This document shows positions 11,499 through 23,629 of a stretch of DNA of 64,000 bases, one piece after another. The notes beneath the pieces were generated by a model. It searched no databases, was not told the origin of the DNA, and saw nothing but the letters and a program-made list of their open reading frames with translations. Source of the stretch: Chiua virens (lineage: Eukaryota; Basidiomycota; Agaricomycetes; Boletales; Boletaceae); contig JAHNUO010000003.1 of assembly GCA_019787685.1 (NCBI GenBank), forward strand, positions 1,426,001 through 1,490,000, in the 5' to 3' direction. Positions within the stretch are counted from its first letter, which is position 1; each line of letters starts with the position of its first letter. The position numbers were made by a program, and so were the translations under genes.

Positions 11499-12899
11499 AT
11501 GTTCAATCAGCAAGCCTCGTTTTCTGTACAGAACTTTCCCCTCAAACGCGACCAACACGACCTCTCCTGGTCGTCTTCGATTCAGGCCTCGCAATCTCCA
11601 CCAGATCCCCCTCATTCCGCCCTCCCCTCCTTCACAACCTCCACCTCTCCTCAGGCTCCGCTTGCCAATCTAGCAAAGGACAGGTCAGAACAGGAGCTCC
11701 AACTCACTCAGCAGACCGCGGGAGGGTACGTAGAAATCCGCCATTGTCGCACGCCGCTGATCCACGCCTCTCAAGTTTTGCAGCCTGTCTTGCAGCTGAT
11801 CACGCCGCAGTCCTTCATCCAGATGTAGACACGCCCTTCATCGACATGGCGGACGCCGTCAATAGGCTCTTGCCCTATCATGTCTTCCAACAACCAAGCG
11901 AGGATTTGGATTCACTTTCAAGCCGTAAACGGTCAAAGGGGAAAGAAAAGGCAAGACATCACGAAATCCGGCACGAAATAGAAGGTGAGAAAGGGCGTAC
12001 TGACCCAGCTTGTTATCCCTGATTTTTTTACCCCTTCAGATACGCGGTTTGCCTTGACCTGTTATAGACGGCTAAAGAGACTTGAAGACCGCCTCTGCCG
12101 AACCAAAATAAAATCGGGGACAGTGAGTTGACGTCTTTTCACATACTCTTTCACACTTCTATAAACTTCACAGCGCCCTTGCCCCGATGTACAAGCATAT
12201 GTCCTGGCGCAGTCAATTCTAGAATTCGAAAGGTCCGAAACAGCTACAGTTAGCTCCGAATTACGGAATGCAAGAAGCGAGCTGGATGCATTACAACGCG
12301 AAAAACGGGCTACGTCAGCTGCCACTTCCGCTCACCCGACTGTGACGACATTCCGACCAACATACTACCCTCAAGCGGCTGCTTCTCAGTACTATCGCAC
12401 TTACTCCTACGCATATACACCCTCATACAGTACCGGTGCGCAGGGAACATCTACATTCTACACTACCCCCTCGACCATACCTCAGACGGCTGCAACTACT
12501 AGTAACACCAGCTACACGCCGTCCACGAGTCCGATACCTGTGCAGCTACCCGTCACCTCTCTTTCAGCGTTGCACGCCCTCGGAATAGTACCCGTGCCAG
12601 CTGCATCTGTTCCACCCCCAGATCAACCTCAACCGGCCGCGGTACTCAAGGGGTCGACCTCCAATGGCACGATGTTGAGTTTGGACATCAATGTCTCGCT
12701 TCTACAGTCGGCGCAGATGAGTGGGTTGGCTATCTTGCTGAACTCATTGATGTCGCGGAGTACGGGAACGGGACACGCCAGTGCAACGACCTCTGCAAGC
12801 CCGGCACCCGCAGCTGGACAGTCCCTTCCGAACGGAAGTGCTTCGGCTGCCTCAGGTGTGCCTTTGACCATTCAGAAAGAGAAGGATGGGACAGGATAA
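11499..12899 (+). CDS. GLTSCR1-domain protein, probable SWI/SNF-type remodeller subunit
   Basis: The diagnostic block is split by introns. Exon 2 gives LAADHAAVLHPDVDTPFI and DAVNRLLPYHVFQQPSEDL. The next exon gives DTRFALTCYRRLKRLEDRL. Together these match the conserved GLTSCR1/BICRA region, which in animals marks the GBAF (ncBAF) chromatin remodeller and has fungal counterparts. A helical segment follows (QAYVLAQSILEFERSE, then RNARSELDALQREKR) and then a long low-complexity Ser/Thr/Pro/Tyr tail to the stop at 12899. The first in-frame ATG is 11499 (MFNQQASFSVQNFPLKR). Introns lie at about 11727-11790, 11983-12039 and 12123-12174. The family is well supported; SWI/SNF membership in this fungus is inferred. 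Confidence 0.8.
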
Positions 12900-14610
12900 T
12901 AGACATTGTTGTGCTTTGTTTCACGAAATTCTAGTCAAAGTAAAATCCTATAATCTGGTAATCGTGGCCCTCGTTGACTTCGAGCTTGAATGGAAACTTC
13001 TGCTCCGATGACGTTCCATACCACGGATCTTGCTATTGCATTTTACATAATCTCTCTCTTGCTCCTTGAGGGACCCATACTTATGCATGGCCAACCAGCA
13101 AAACAAAATCCTGGCAAGCAAACCCTTTGGTTACTATCCATTGTTCAATTGATGGTTCTAGCTGATACATTCATTTTACGCACATCCGGAATGTAGTATG
13201 TCCATGTTTCTCTTAGGATCGTCATTGAATGTGTCATATAGTGCCTGGATCACGCGGGTGGGACGTACAAATAGAAGGTGGTAAGTTATGCCCTTATCCC
13301 TTTAAGCGAGAATGAAATTCTGGATGACGACCTTGTGATGCCCGACCTGCATCAGCAGAATTGCTCACTGGCAGTTAATGATTCTGGCTGGTATACCGCT
13401 CAATTCATTTCACGCAATCAAGTCAAGGTGTGCTTTATCAACGGTCCTACGGTCCGAGTCTACGGTGCGCTTGATCAAGTTACTGGCCTGCCTGATGCAC
13501 CAATGGTCGGAAGTTGGAACCCATTGTATAGCCTTTGTCTCCGGCTCGGGAGCTGAACGCCGTCAATAGACCAATATATTTCAGGCTGAGGAGAGTGTAT
13601 GGAAATTTGCTGTCGCACGGCCGTCGACTCGGACATCAAGGTATTACAAGTCGATGGGCATGATGCATGATGGTCCCCGGCTACCTGTGTCCGAGTTCGA
13701 CATCGTTCCCCTTTCTGAAAGACAACACTGGATCTCAGGCTTGGCATCTGTGTAGGCCGAAACTTTTGGACGTTGGACGACCTTGTGATAACCGGCCTGC
13801 CTGATGCACTGGCATCGACGGAATTCCCCACTACAACCGCGTTGTATATATGTATTGTTTCCCGTCCGGCTGAACGTTGGCGGTAGATCGAAGATCATCT
13901 GCTGAGGAGAGTGTATGGGGATCCGTTGTCGCATGGCTGTCGACTCGGACATGAGTCAGGATGTGTCGATCAGCATACTGACCGAGGTCGACCTCGTTCC
14001 CCGAGTCGGAGGCTTGGCATCCGTATCGAAACTTTCTGATATCAACATGCACTGCATCGGCGAGTCTCCGTTCAGCAACGCATGACAAGTCTCCCGGCGA
14101 CGAAAAATTTCTTTCCACATGACGATCGTGATTGATGATGCGAGGATGGTCTTTTGGATATGTGCAAGTTTAGCAGCTGTTTCTCGGTATGCCCCGTATG
14201 TTCAAGTTAGAGCATGACGGCGGTATCATGCTCGCCTGCTCATCATCCTAATATCAAGGAATATCCCGGGTGATTCGATACATGCAGTTGTTTGTCATAC
14301 CTCAGTAGATCTCTTGCACTTTGAGAAACCAAGGAATTGATACTGGGCGAGGTGCGCACGCGCTTATCGCGATCAAAAGTCAATAGTCGGAAACTAGCCT
14401 TGGAGTAAGAATAAAATCACATCCATTTCGCACAAGGGTACTAGGAGCTCTAGGATATATATACAAGACTGCAATGAAAACTGTCAAGAGAATAGACTAG
14501 CTGTTCAAACGTTCAAAAACCAACAGCCGATAACGTGAGTCCGGAGGTGAGATGAAAATGGTGGTATCGTAAGAAATACGGCTACGAAACAAAGCATGTA
14601 CTGTATAGTA
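12900..14610. other. 1.7-kb region with possible gene debris
   Basis: There is a 68-codon frame at 12990-13196 with two hydrophobic stretches (AIAFYIISLLLLEGPILM and LWLLSIVQLMVLADTFIL). Another frame at 13278-13556 contains VCFINGPTVRVYG. Neither continues into a convincing multi-exon gene and I recognise no family. The sequence further right consists of degenerate direct repeats, listed separately. Confidence 0.35.
13430..14050. repeat. Degenerate direct repeats, spacing roughly 270-320 bp
   Basis: The box GCTGAGGAGAGTGTATGG occurs at 13585 and 13901, each followed by a similar TGTCGCAYGGCYGTCGACTCGGACAT segment. GGCTTGGCATC plus a CGAAACTTT box occurs at 13738 and 14011. CTGGCCTGCCTGATGCAC at about 13481 resembles CCGGCCTGCCTGATGCAC at about 13793. 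Spacing drifts between boxes, so this looks like an old duplication broken by indels. Confidence 0.55.
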
Positions 14611-15787
14611 TTAGATACCCAACTTGGAGCGAAAGATTCCAAATCCAAGACCAGTAAGATAGCCCAATGTCGGTAACCACCAGGCGCGACACAAAGCACT
14701 CCAGCCCTCCTCGTCGATAATCCTGGTTGCGCAGTCAATAAGGCCGGTGTAAGGTTCGCGCTCGGTTCTCAGTCTAAAAGGTTTGCATTCAGTACCTCAT
14801 GGTATGGACCAAAGCTTGAGTAATGTTAACGTACCCGATAACATCCTCATTGGCCCCGGAGTATTCTACCGCCTGCTCTGCATCACCGTCTTCTTCCTGA
14901 GAGACTGAGTTGAATTCAGGGGCAGCATGGTTCCGCTGAATTGCGAGTCTGATGAAAATGACCTCGAGGGGTGTGACCACAATTGTGCCGGCTAGCACAG
15001 GGACGAGGAGTATGGCCAGCTCGACAATTGACCCTTTTTTGGAAGGAAAGCGAAGCAATGGCCAAACTATCCTGAAAAAGAGGCCGCATGCAATAAGCGG
15101 GACCTGAGTTGCAAGAAGGCCGGGTGTCAGGTACAAGATCCACGGTCGCCGACGTTCGGTGGGTGTCAGCAGAATACGCAGAGAGTAAGCTGCATTGAAG
15201 TAAGGTAACTTGTGCGGCGTAGTGATTGCTCTGATGTGACATAAATATCTAGAGGCTTAGAGATAACAATAAAAACGCCATACCGGGCGGTTATCAACTT
15301 GGGCAAGAAGAACAGCATAGTGAAGAGACTGTACGCAAGACCGTTGGTCGACACGGTGTGGTAAATCCCATGGCGAGGGTTGCCGTCGTTCCAGAGCAAC
15401 GCAAATACGGTGATCATGGAGGTTGACAAAAGTGTGGGCACTGGTGTACTGTTAGTGGCTCCTGTAAATTTGTCCTAGATATGACATACTGAGTCCCTTG
15501 TAGAGGCCTGGCCATCCCTGATGGAGTTTTGAAGAGATGAGATTCGACGATTATCCAGGCAGAGTAGTAGAGCGCACCTCAATTCTGTGGACCCTGACCA
15601 ACATGGCGAAGAAAGAAGTAATGACTGGGCCGGTATGTGGTTGTACATCACCCTCTGGATCGAGCTGGAGACCTTTTGGGTTATACTGAGCCCTGAACCT
15701 GGCGAGTGCACCAATGAGCGGTACCAGGATCGCAAACAAAATTGCAAGCAACCCCACCACTAGTAGCGTCCCCGTGAAGTTAAGCAT
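14611..15787 (-). pseudogene. Mitochondrial-carrier-like protein, copy A (frame-broken)
   Basis: This is the downstream member of a tandem pair with the gene at 16929-18119. It starts MLNFTGTLLVVGLLAILFAI, contains GWPGLYKGL and PTLLSTSMITVFALL, and after the break resumes with WILYLTPGLLATQVPLIACG and the carrier-type motif TPLEVIFIRLAIQR. A spliced last exon reads REPYTGLIDCATRIIDEEGW and ends RSKLGI. Compared with copy B, the segment between conserved flanks at about 15229-15252 is 23 bases instead of 21. The +2 difference throws the frame out and leads to a stop soon after. Copy A also has CRAWW where copy B has YRAWW. I therefore call it a probable pseudogene; a sequencing error remains possible. 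Confidence 0.7.
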
Positions 15788-16928
15788 GTAGAACGATGGA
15801 GTTCAAGATTCAGCTGGACACCATTGACAGAAGCGCAGTCCGCGCACAGCTCGCGCAGCCTCGCGGCAAATGCCTTGTTATTAAACCAGGCAACTGCCGA
15901 AAGGTCGCCTGTCTTACGCAAGTTTCTCAGATCCCTTGTTCTCACTTAGGCATCTACAGGTACAAGTGCAGGTTAACTTCGTGAGACCTGCATACCTGTG
16001 TTGTAGTAGCCATGCAGTACCGAATGGAAAATATGGTCAGCCTGAGTGCAACAGTGGATAACAACATACCTAAGGACTCCCAGATCCCAACTCTGCAGTC
16101 CTACAAAACCTCCATGCCAAGTGCGAGTCGAACTTGGAACGGGCAAACTTGAGAGCAATGTGGAAAGCTCGGAACCCGTGTCGCGGTGCGATAGAGGCGT
16201 GAAGAGGATACAAGGAATGGGCCTAAGGTAACAGGCAGAACGTCATCCAGAGCATGCAGTGAAAAGGTGGAGGAGAACTCACCCTACTATGGACAACTAG
16301 ACTCACCGCTACCCAGGGAGGCAAATGGCTTCACGGCATGATGCCCCCACACACCTGGAATCCTGACAGCGAGAACGAACGCATTGATGGAACAAGTGCA
16401 CTACGTTGAGATAGAAAATCAGGAGAAGGGAAGGGGAAATGGCCAGGTGGAATTGTGGAGAGATGATACACATACCAGCGACGAGTTCCACAAGAAAATG
16501 ACGCTGAAGGTGATATGAATGTGCCAGATTGAGGGAGGGGGAAGCTGAGACAACCTGCAACTTGGATCAACGCGGCGCAAATGCCGAGGCACGTACTACA
16601 TGAGTTGTTAGAAACATTGCAAGGCCTAAGATACACGGGTGAACAACGTCAAAGTAAAGCGATCGAGCCTAGCCAAAGCGATGTGAAACGCGTCGGAATT
16701 GAAAACACTTATTTCGTTGCAATCATCATGATTAACCTACTGGTCACCTTTTGTCATACCTCAGAAACTCCATGTAGCTTGGGCAGTCAAGGAATGATTC
16801 TTACTGGGCAAGGTGCACTTATCGCGAATTAGTCGGAAACTAAGCGAGTAAAACCACATCCATTTCACAAAAAGGTTGGAGTAGGATACACCATATTGCA
16901 CCATAAGCAAGACTGCGACAATGACCTA
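15788..16928. other. Spacer between the two carrier-like copies
   Basis: No gene is recognised. Its left end is the duplicated upstream flank of copy A, its right end the duplicated downstream flank of copy B. The middle has no feature I can support. Confidence 0.5.
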
Positions 16929-18119
16929 TTAAGAAAATGCACCAGTAAGGCAGCCCAACATAGTTAACCACCAGGCGCGATACAAAGCACTCCAGCCTTC
17001 CTCATCGATAATCCTGGTTGCGCAGTCAATAAGACCGGTGTAGGGTTCGCGATCGACTCTCAGTCTAAAAAGGTTCGAATCCACTGCATTATGGTATGGA
17101 CCAAGGCTTGAGTAATACCAACGTACCCGATAACATCCTCATTGACTCCGGAGTATTCTACCGCCTGCTCTGTGTCACCGTCTTCTTCCTGAGAAACTGA
17201 ATTGAATTCAGGGGCGGCATGGTTCCGCTGAATGGCAAGCCTGATGGAAATGACTTCGAGGGGTGAGAGCACAATTGTGCTAGTCAACGCAAGGACGAAA
17301 AATATGGCCAGCATGACAACTGAGACATTTTCTCTGTAAGGAAAGCCGGGCTGTGCAAGTTCAGGAAGGAGTAATTGCCGAACTGTCCTCAGAAAGAGAA
17401 CGACATATGCAATATGCGAGACCTGAGCTGCAAGAAGGCCGGGCGTTAGGTACAAGATCCACGGCCGTCGACGTTCGGTGGGTGTCAGCAGAATACGCAG
17501 AGAGTGAATTGCGTTGAAGTAAGGTAACTTGTGCGGCGTAGTGATTGCCCTAAGTACCATAAGTATCAGAGGCTTAGAGATGACGATAAAAACGCCGTAC
17601 CGGTCGGTTATGATCGTTTGGGGCAAGGATATCAACATAGCGAAGAGACTGTACGCAAGCATTCCCAGGACGCCGGTCGACGGGGTGCTGTACTTCCCAT
17701 GGACAAGGTTGCTGTCGCTCAAGAAGAGCAAGAGAAATACGGTGACTATGGAGGTTGACAAAAGTGTGGGCACTGGTGTACTGTTAGTGGCTCCTGTAAG
17801 TTTGTCTTGGATGTGACATACTGAGTCCCTTGTAGAGGCCTGGCCATCCCTGATGAAGTTTTGAAGAGATGAGATTCAACAGTGATCAAGGCAGAGTAGT
17901 AGAACGTACCTCAATTTTGTAGACCCTGACCAACATGGCGAAGAAAGAAGTAATGACTGGGCCGGTATGTGGTTGTACATCACCCTCTGGATCGAGCTGG
18001 AGACCTTTGGGGTTATAGTGAGCCCTGAACCTGACGAGTGCACCGGTGAGGGGCACCAGGATCGCCAGCGAGATCGCAAGCGACCCCAGTAGTAGTAGCG
18101 TGTCACTGAAACTAAGCAT
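16929..18119 (-). CDS. Mitochondrial carrier (SLC25)-like membrane protein, copy B
   Basis: The intact member of the tandem pair. It begins MLSFSDTLLLLGSLAISLAI, a membrane segment. It contains carrier-type repeat ends: GWPGLYKGL followed by PTLLSTSIVTVFLLL, then SPLEVISIRLAIQRN (the P-x-[DE]-x-x-[KR] signature), and DEEGWSALYRAWWLTMLG. These suggest an integral protein of the mitochondrial carrier fold, though the repeats are divergent and the substrate cannot be read. The final exon is joined through a GTACGT donor that changes I-G to IGLRVDREPYTG. Without that splice the frame would end early at LVHTIMQWIRTFLD. The stop is at 16929-16931. Introns also follow the first exon (near 17910) and YKGL. 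Confidence 0.75.
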
Positions 18120-19573
18120 GTGGTCTTAGGTCGAGAGCCACTGGGCCACGCCAGCAGCGGCGCAGTCCGCCGCAGCTCACGGCAAATGCCTTGTTAAACC
18201 AGGCAACTGCCGAAAAGGTTACTCGCCTCTCTTGAACCTGAACCACCACCATCCCCCATCCCCCCTCACCACCCATCTTATACCCTTTTTTTTTTTTTGC
18301 TATCCCTTCACATTTCCATTTCCACACTGAAACTCTCCATGGGACATGATATGTCCAACTCAAGGTTCGCTTTTGTGCGTGGATTTGCGTTAAGATACGA
18401 TTTTTTTTTTCAGTGAACGGCTGAACCCCCGTTGTTGTGTTCCGTTCCTGCTAATATTCATCTTCATATCGTTTAAAATTTCAGCTTGCCCCTTATGCGC
18501 CCAATACCATCATTTTTTTTTATCATCTAACAGGCCTCGCAAAGTCTGGTTATACATCCATGAGTCAAATTATCCCTTTTCTGCTTCGCCCAGCAGATTT
18601 CTTCCCGTAATAAATCGCTCACTTATTACAACGGCATTTCCCATCGTATGATATTATACGAGGGACCCACAGCCGGCATGAATTGGTCTTCAATGACCTT
18701 CAGTTCTGCATCGCTGCGGATGATCACTGGGGCTGTTGATTAATCGCTCAGTTGACGAGCAATTTTGAATCCCGCCCGTTCAACCTCCGTGCCCTGTAGA
18801 TCCTTACATAGTTTTTTGCATGCAATATACTGGTGCGTCCACCAGCTTTTTGTATCGATATTCATCAATTTGAATCGTTTGTCTGGCTGTTAGTTGAAAT
18901 TGGCGCGTGCGCGACACTTCTCCAACATCGACGTAACTGTGGGTCATTTGCTCGACGTATGTCTTCACTGTGTTCCTGGATAATTGATATGGGGGACGTT
19001 GTTTCTACGTGCCCATTGTACGTCTGATGTTCTCCTCAGTTCGACCGCCAATCACTTGGTCTCTTGACTACCTTGGCAGCGACATGATATTCGATACTCC
19101 GAGAATCTGGTGGCTACTATTCGCATCATCTCCTTCAGCATACCTGTGGACACGAACGCATTCTCAGGCCAATTATTTCCTTGCCGTGCACAAGTCTTCG
19201 TCATGGTTTTGTTTTCGCCGTCTCCGTTTACCCCGTCTCTCATGATGAACCTCTCGTCGGTGATCACGCTACTCGACACCTTTGCTTGCGCAGCCTGCTC
19301 TCTCTCCTGGATACTCGCACACCGAAAATATCTCTCGTGTATCAGCCTGGTCCTTACTCGCTCGACCACATAGGAATCCTCTTATACCCTCTGTACTGCT
19401 TTGATTCCTCGTGTGCAGTAGATAGAGAAATACAGTTTCTTTTGCCACATGCATTGACTCTCCGACCGTCTTGAGTGTTGTTGCGTCTTAGCCCTCTTGT
19501 CACCCTCTCCCACCACACCCAGAAATCTCTTCCTCTACTATCACTCGCACATTCTTTCTCAGTGTTCATCCTG
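18120..19573. other. Intergenic region between carrier copy B and FUN30
   Basis: No gene is recognised. The left part carries a pyrimidine-rich tract with a T run at about 18285-18297, probably the promoter of copy B. T runs also occur near 18400 and 18512. The right part is presumably the FUN30 promoter and leader. Confidence 0.5.
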
Positions 19574-22500
19574 ATGGACGCTGACACTGAAACCAGTAGA
19601 GTTAGTGTTATACATGTCGATTTTTTCGCTTGTTTTCTCACAAAGCGCCCGTTGTGTCCACAGAAAGCTGCCCTTGATAAACTAAGATTCCGCAAGACAG
19701 CTCGGCAGAATACCTTTGACTACGATTCCACACTACCTCCTGCCCCCAGCGACCCAACTCTATTGTTCAGTGTCCAACCTCCGCAGTCCAGAGATGCGTC
19801 AGGGTCCACACGCTACCACCCACCCTCCACACCGTCAAGTGGTCACGGCATGGTTCTTGTCCCAAATTCAAGTCCCACCGCTCCAGATACAAACCATCAA
19901 ATATATCCCTCTTTCCAACACCAGACCACATACAACACTCTGCCAATGGCGGGCCCAAGTCATTCCACCCCTGGTCAACCCTCAACATCCCACCCAGACC
20001 CCCTCTCAGCCCCTAGTGGGTTTACGAACGGCGGGAAGGCAGTTTACGCGTCGTTCACGCGCAGTTATGGTGTCGGTGTTCGAGGGCTGTCCGAGATAGA
20101 CGGCTACGCGGAGGAGGGACCTCCTCGAAAACGTATCAATCGTGGCGGCCCGGCAGACACACTCCCGGTGCTGAATACCCATACTCCCGACTCCCCCCAG
20201 ATTCAGCGATTCGGGCAACGGCGGAAGGCAAACACGAGCGTGGGTGGAGTGTCTTCATCATCCGAAGACTCGATGCCGGACATCCGACACTCCCTGGAGC
20301 CTTCGACCACTGGGCGGTCTCGCGTCGTTCGGGGACAGCGTCCTGGCTCTTCGGACAGCACGGAGCCGGCACAAAACAAGGATGCGTTTGCGAAGTTTAG
20401 GCTCTCCAATATCGAGCGCGATATCAATCTCGTACAAGCCGCATGGGCACAAGCTGGTGGAGACGAGAAGAAAGCAACCAGTCTCTTGGACGATCCTTCC
20501 TGGAAACCCCCCTCTATGAGTGCGGAATACAAATCACCCAAGCTCAATACCGCACCGGATCCTCCTTCTGAAACGGGCAGAGTTGCCGAGGTGGACGAAG
20601 CTACTAAAGCTAATCGTGTGGCACTGAAAGAGAAAGCCAAAAAATCTTCCATCTATGCGAACAGAGCTGTGCTGGACACCAACCAATCGACCCCAACATC
20701 AGCCGTTTCGATGACATTCATCCCAATGGTCGCATCGCCGACGTCACCATCTACACCCCTTGTCATTCCACGACGAAGACGTGCCAATAAACTTGTTGTG
20801 TCCGATTCCGAACAGTCGGATAGTGAAGACGAAGCAGGCGTTACAGAACGGGGAGCGTTGAACTTCCTCAACACGGCAAACACCGATGGACTGCAGGAAT
20901 TGACTGGTAAGACCTGCGAAAAGCAAATTCTGTCCGTGTTCACTGAGCTGTCATCAGGTTGCAGTGCAGAACAAGCCGATAAAATTGTATCCCTCAGGCC
21001 GTTCACATCTGTCAACGATGTCAATGTCAAGCTAGGTCAGGGAAAGAAGAAAGCAGGACCTGCCGGTATAAGCCCACGGCTGTTTGAGGATTGTCAACGC
21101 GTGCTTGGTGGCTATGGTGCTGTTGACAGCGTGCTCGAGAAGTGTGAACGCATAGGCGCAAGTCTACGTGCCGCAATCACGTCCTGGTCTGTAGATGGCG
21201 TCAACAAGGGCAAGGCCAAGGAAGATCTATCGAAAGATATCCCTTTTGTAACAGATGAAGCTGAAGAAGGTTCATTGAGCATGAAAACCGTCAAGTCGGC
21301 GTCGAAAGAGTACTTGGCGAAACAACCTACAACATTAACCCAGGGGGTTACGTTGAAGGATTATCAACTGTTGGGTGTCAACTGGCTTTATCTGCTCTAT
21401 AGAAGGGAGTACAGTTGTATACTCGCCGATGAAATGGGTGCGTGAGGTTGACATTTGCCTGCTGCTTGGTGTTTGCTGAATGTCGTACTTCAGGACTTGG
21501 AAAAACCATCCAGGTCATCAGCTTCTTTGCCCACCTGAAGGAAAGAGGGAGCGCAGGCCCGCACTTGGTCATAGTGCCGTATGTTTCTACGCAGATGTCA
21601 CCACGCGTCCGATGACCAACTTCGTGTTTTACAGATCGTCCACGTTGGAAAATTGGTGTAGGGAATTCGCTCGCTTCGCACCCTCGATATCAATTCAGAC
21701 ATATTATGCTGGGAAAGAAGAACGACCAACTCTGCGCCAAACCTTACTCGATACTCAATGTCGTCACAGCAAGAATGAGAATGGTTGGGAAGTGCTCATC
21801 ACAACGTACAACCTGGCACAGGGTGATGACAAAGACCGCAGATTTTTCCGAAGAATAGAGTGGGATGTGAGTACATACGCTTGATTCAGAAATCAAATTG
21901 ACCCCGCTCACACATTACAGTGCATCGTGTTCGATGAAGGCCACGTGTTGAAGAACTTCCAATCGCAGCGCTATCAGGCTCTGTTGAAGTTCGACGCTAG
22001 GTGGCGCCTTCTTTTAACGGGCACGCCTCTGCAGAACAATCTACAAGAACTTGTGGTATGTTGTTCTCGTGCGGTACGAAAAAGTTCGTCTCTGAATTAT
22101 CAACTAGTCGTTGCTCAACTTTATTCTCCCGAACCTTCTTGGAGAGGCTATGGATTCGCTTCGAGCCATTTTCAAAACGAAGGGTGATGCCAAAGTCGCT
22201 TTGCTCTCACAAGAACGAATATCAAGAGCGAAAAAGATGATGACACCCTTTGTCCTTCGACGACGGAAGGATCAAGTATGTACCGAAAGTTCAAATAATA
22301 TGTCTGGGGTTGCTCACTTTGCGCTAGGTGTTGAAGGACCTTCCCCAGAAGACAGAACGAATAGAATGGTGCGAGATGACCGAACTCCAGAGGTCCATAT
22401 ACAACGACGCCCTACAACGATCCAGGAAGACTATCTTGGAAGTTGAATCCAAATCCCCTAGCACGTCGGGCACTTCGACCCCGAACGGTACTGCCCAGTC

Positions 22501-23556
22501 GGTGAAGAAAAAAGTTGCCAAGACAGCGCGTCCGAAGGACAAGTATGCTGAGAACAGTTCGAACGTGCTCATGGAGCTCCGAAAGGCAGCTTCGCATCCG
22601 ATGCTCTTCCGAAAGCTTTACACAGACCAAATGCTGACGTCGACCACCAAACTGTTACTGAAAGAACCCGATTTCAAAAAACGTGGGGCTGTATTTGAGT
22701 ATGTCAAGGAGGACATGGAAGTTATGACGGATGCCGAGCTGCAGTTCTTCTACCAAGGCTACAAGGTGTGTTCGTCGCCTGTAGCGGATCATTCACATCC
22801 CTGACTCGGCCAAGTCAACGCGAAAGTACCTTCAGGATGAGAAGTGTTTCCTTGACGCTGGTAAAGTTACTGTGCTGTTACGGCTTCTAGAAGACTATGG
22901 TCAACAGAAACGGAAAGTCTTGATTTTCTCTCAGGCAAGTGAATCTCTTTCGCAATGCATGCACATGTCGTGACGTATAGGACAGTTTACACAAATTCTC
23001 GATATCCTCCAAGCTATTCTTAAGCAGAGGAGCATTAAATACTCTCTGCTCACGGGGTCGACTGCTGTAGACGTACGACAATCACTCGTTGACGAGTTTA
23101 CAGAGGACGAAAGCATTTCCGTCTTCCTGCTCTCCACCAAAGCTGGTGGCATGGGAATCAATCTGACGGCAGCCAGCGTTGTGATCATGTAAGTTGACAC
23201 GATAGTTCGTCTATGTAACGTTGCGTGACTTATTCTCTACAAGGTTCGACCAGGATTTCAACCCACATAACGACCGTCAAGCCCAAGACCGTGCATACCG
23301 AATAGGGCAGAAACGGGACGTCGATGTTGTGAAGTTGATCGCGCGGGGAACCATTGAAGAAGACATGCTAAGACTCGGGGAAACCAAGTTGGCACTAGAT
23401 GAAGCGGTGGCGGGTGATACTGAAGAGGCGGACGGCGACAAGGGAGAGAGCAAGCAAGAGACGGTGATGAAGATGTCACTTATGAGCGTGCTCAGAAAAC
23501 AGTTGGAACAACAAGACTCTGTACAATCTGGAACGCAAGCCACGTCTAAGTCATAA
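19574..23556 (+). CDS. FUN30: SNF2-family chromatin remodeller, FUN30/SMARCAD1 type
   Basis: FUN30-type remodellers slide and evict nucleosomes and act in heterochromatin maintenance and DNA end resection. The N-terminus is long and disordered, with a CUE-like helical block ([20 protein letters not shown], then [13 protein letters not shown]). The ATPase core contains [16 protein letters not shown] and DEMG-LGKT (Walker A, split by an intron at 21437-21493). It also has [14 protein letters not shown], the DEGH box ([17 protein letters not shown]) characteristic of this subfamily, [15 protein letters not shown], and [13 protein letters not shown]. The C-lobe has [25 protein letters not shown] and [14 protein letters not shown]. 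The protein ends with [11 protein letters not shown] and a short tail. Start chosen as MDADTETSR, with a 63-nt intron before [11 protein letters not shown]. It converges with BET5 (73-bp gap). Confidence 0.92.
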
Positions 23557-23629
23557 TCTCACGTAGACATGTTATCGTGTAGCATACATAGAACATACCC
23601 CTCTAGCTTTCGTTGATGGTATTATTTGT

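Larger units (their letters stand above)
14300..18225 (-). repeat. Tandem duplication of a carrier-like gene and its flanks
   Basis: Two direct copies of about 1.5-1.6 kb lie at roughly 14300-15905 and 16745-18225. Similarity extends beyond the coding parts. Downstream flanks share a GTCGGAAACTA box and the CATCCATTTC segment. Upstream flanks share GGCAAATGCCTTGTTA and CCAGGCAACTGCCGAAA. Intron positions are the same. The spacer at about 15910-16740 has no counterpart that I can see. Confidence 0.8.

Noticed and set aside
17065..17085. GGTTCGAATCC, resembling a tRNA T-arm
   Set aside because: No acceptor, D or anticodon arms fit around it; it lies in an intron of carrier copy B.
18283..18300. 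Poly-T tract as RNA polymerase III terminator
   Set aside because: No tRNA- or 5S-like gene precedes it; it belongs to a pyrimidine-rich promoter stretch.
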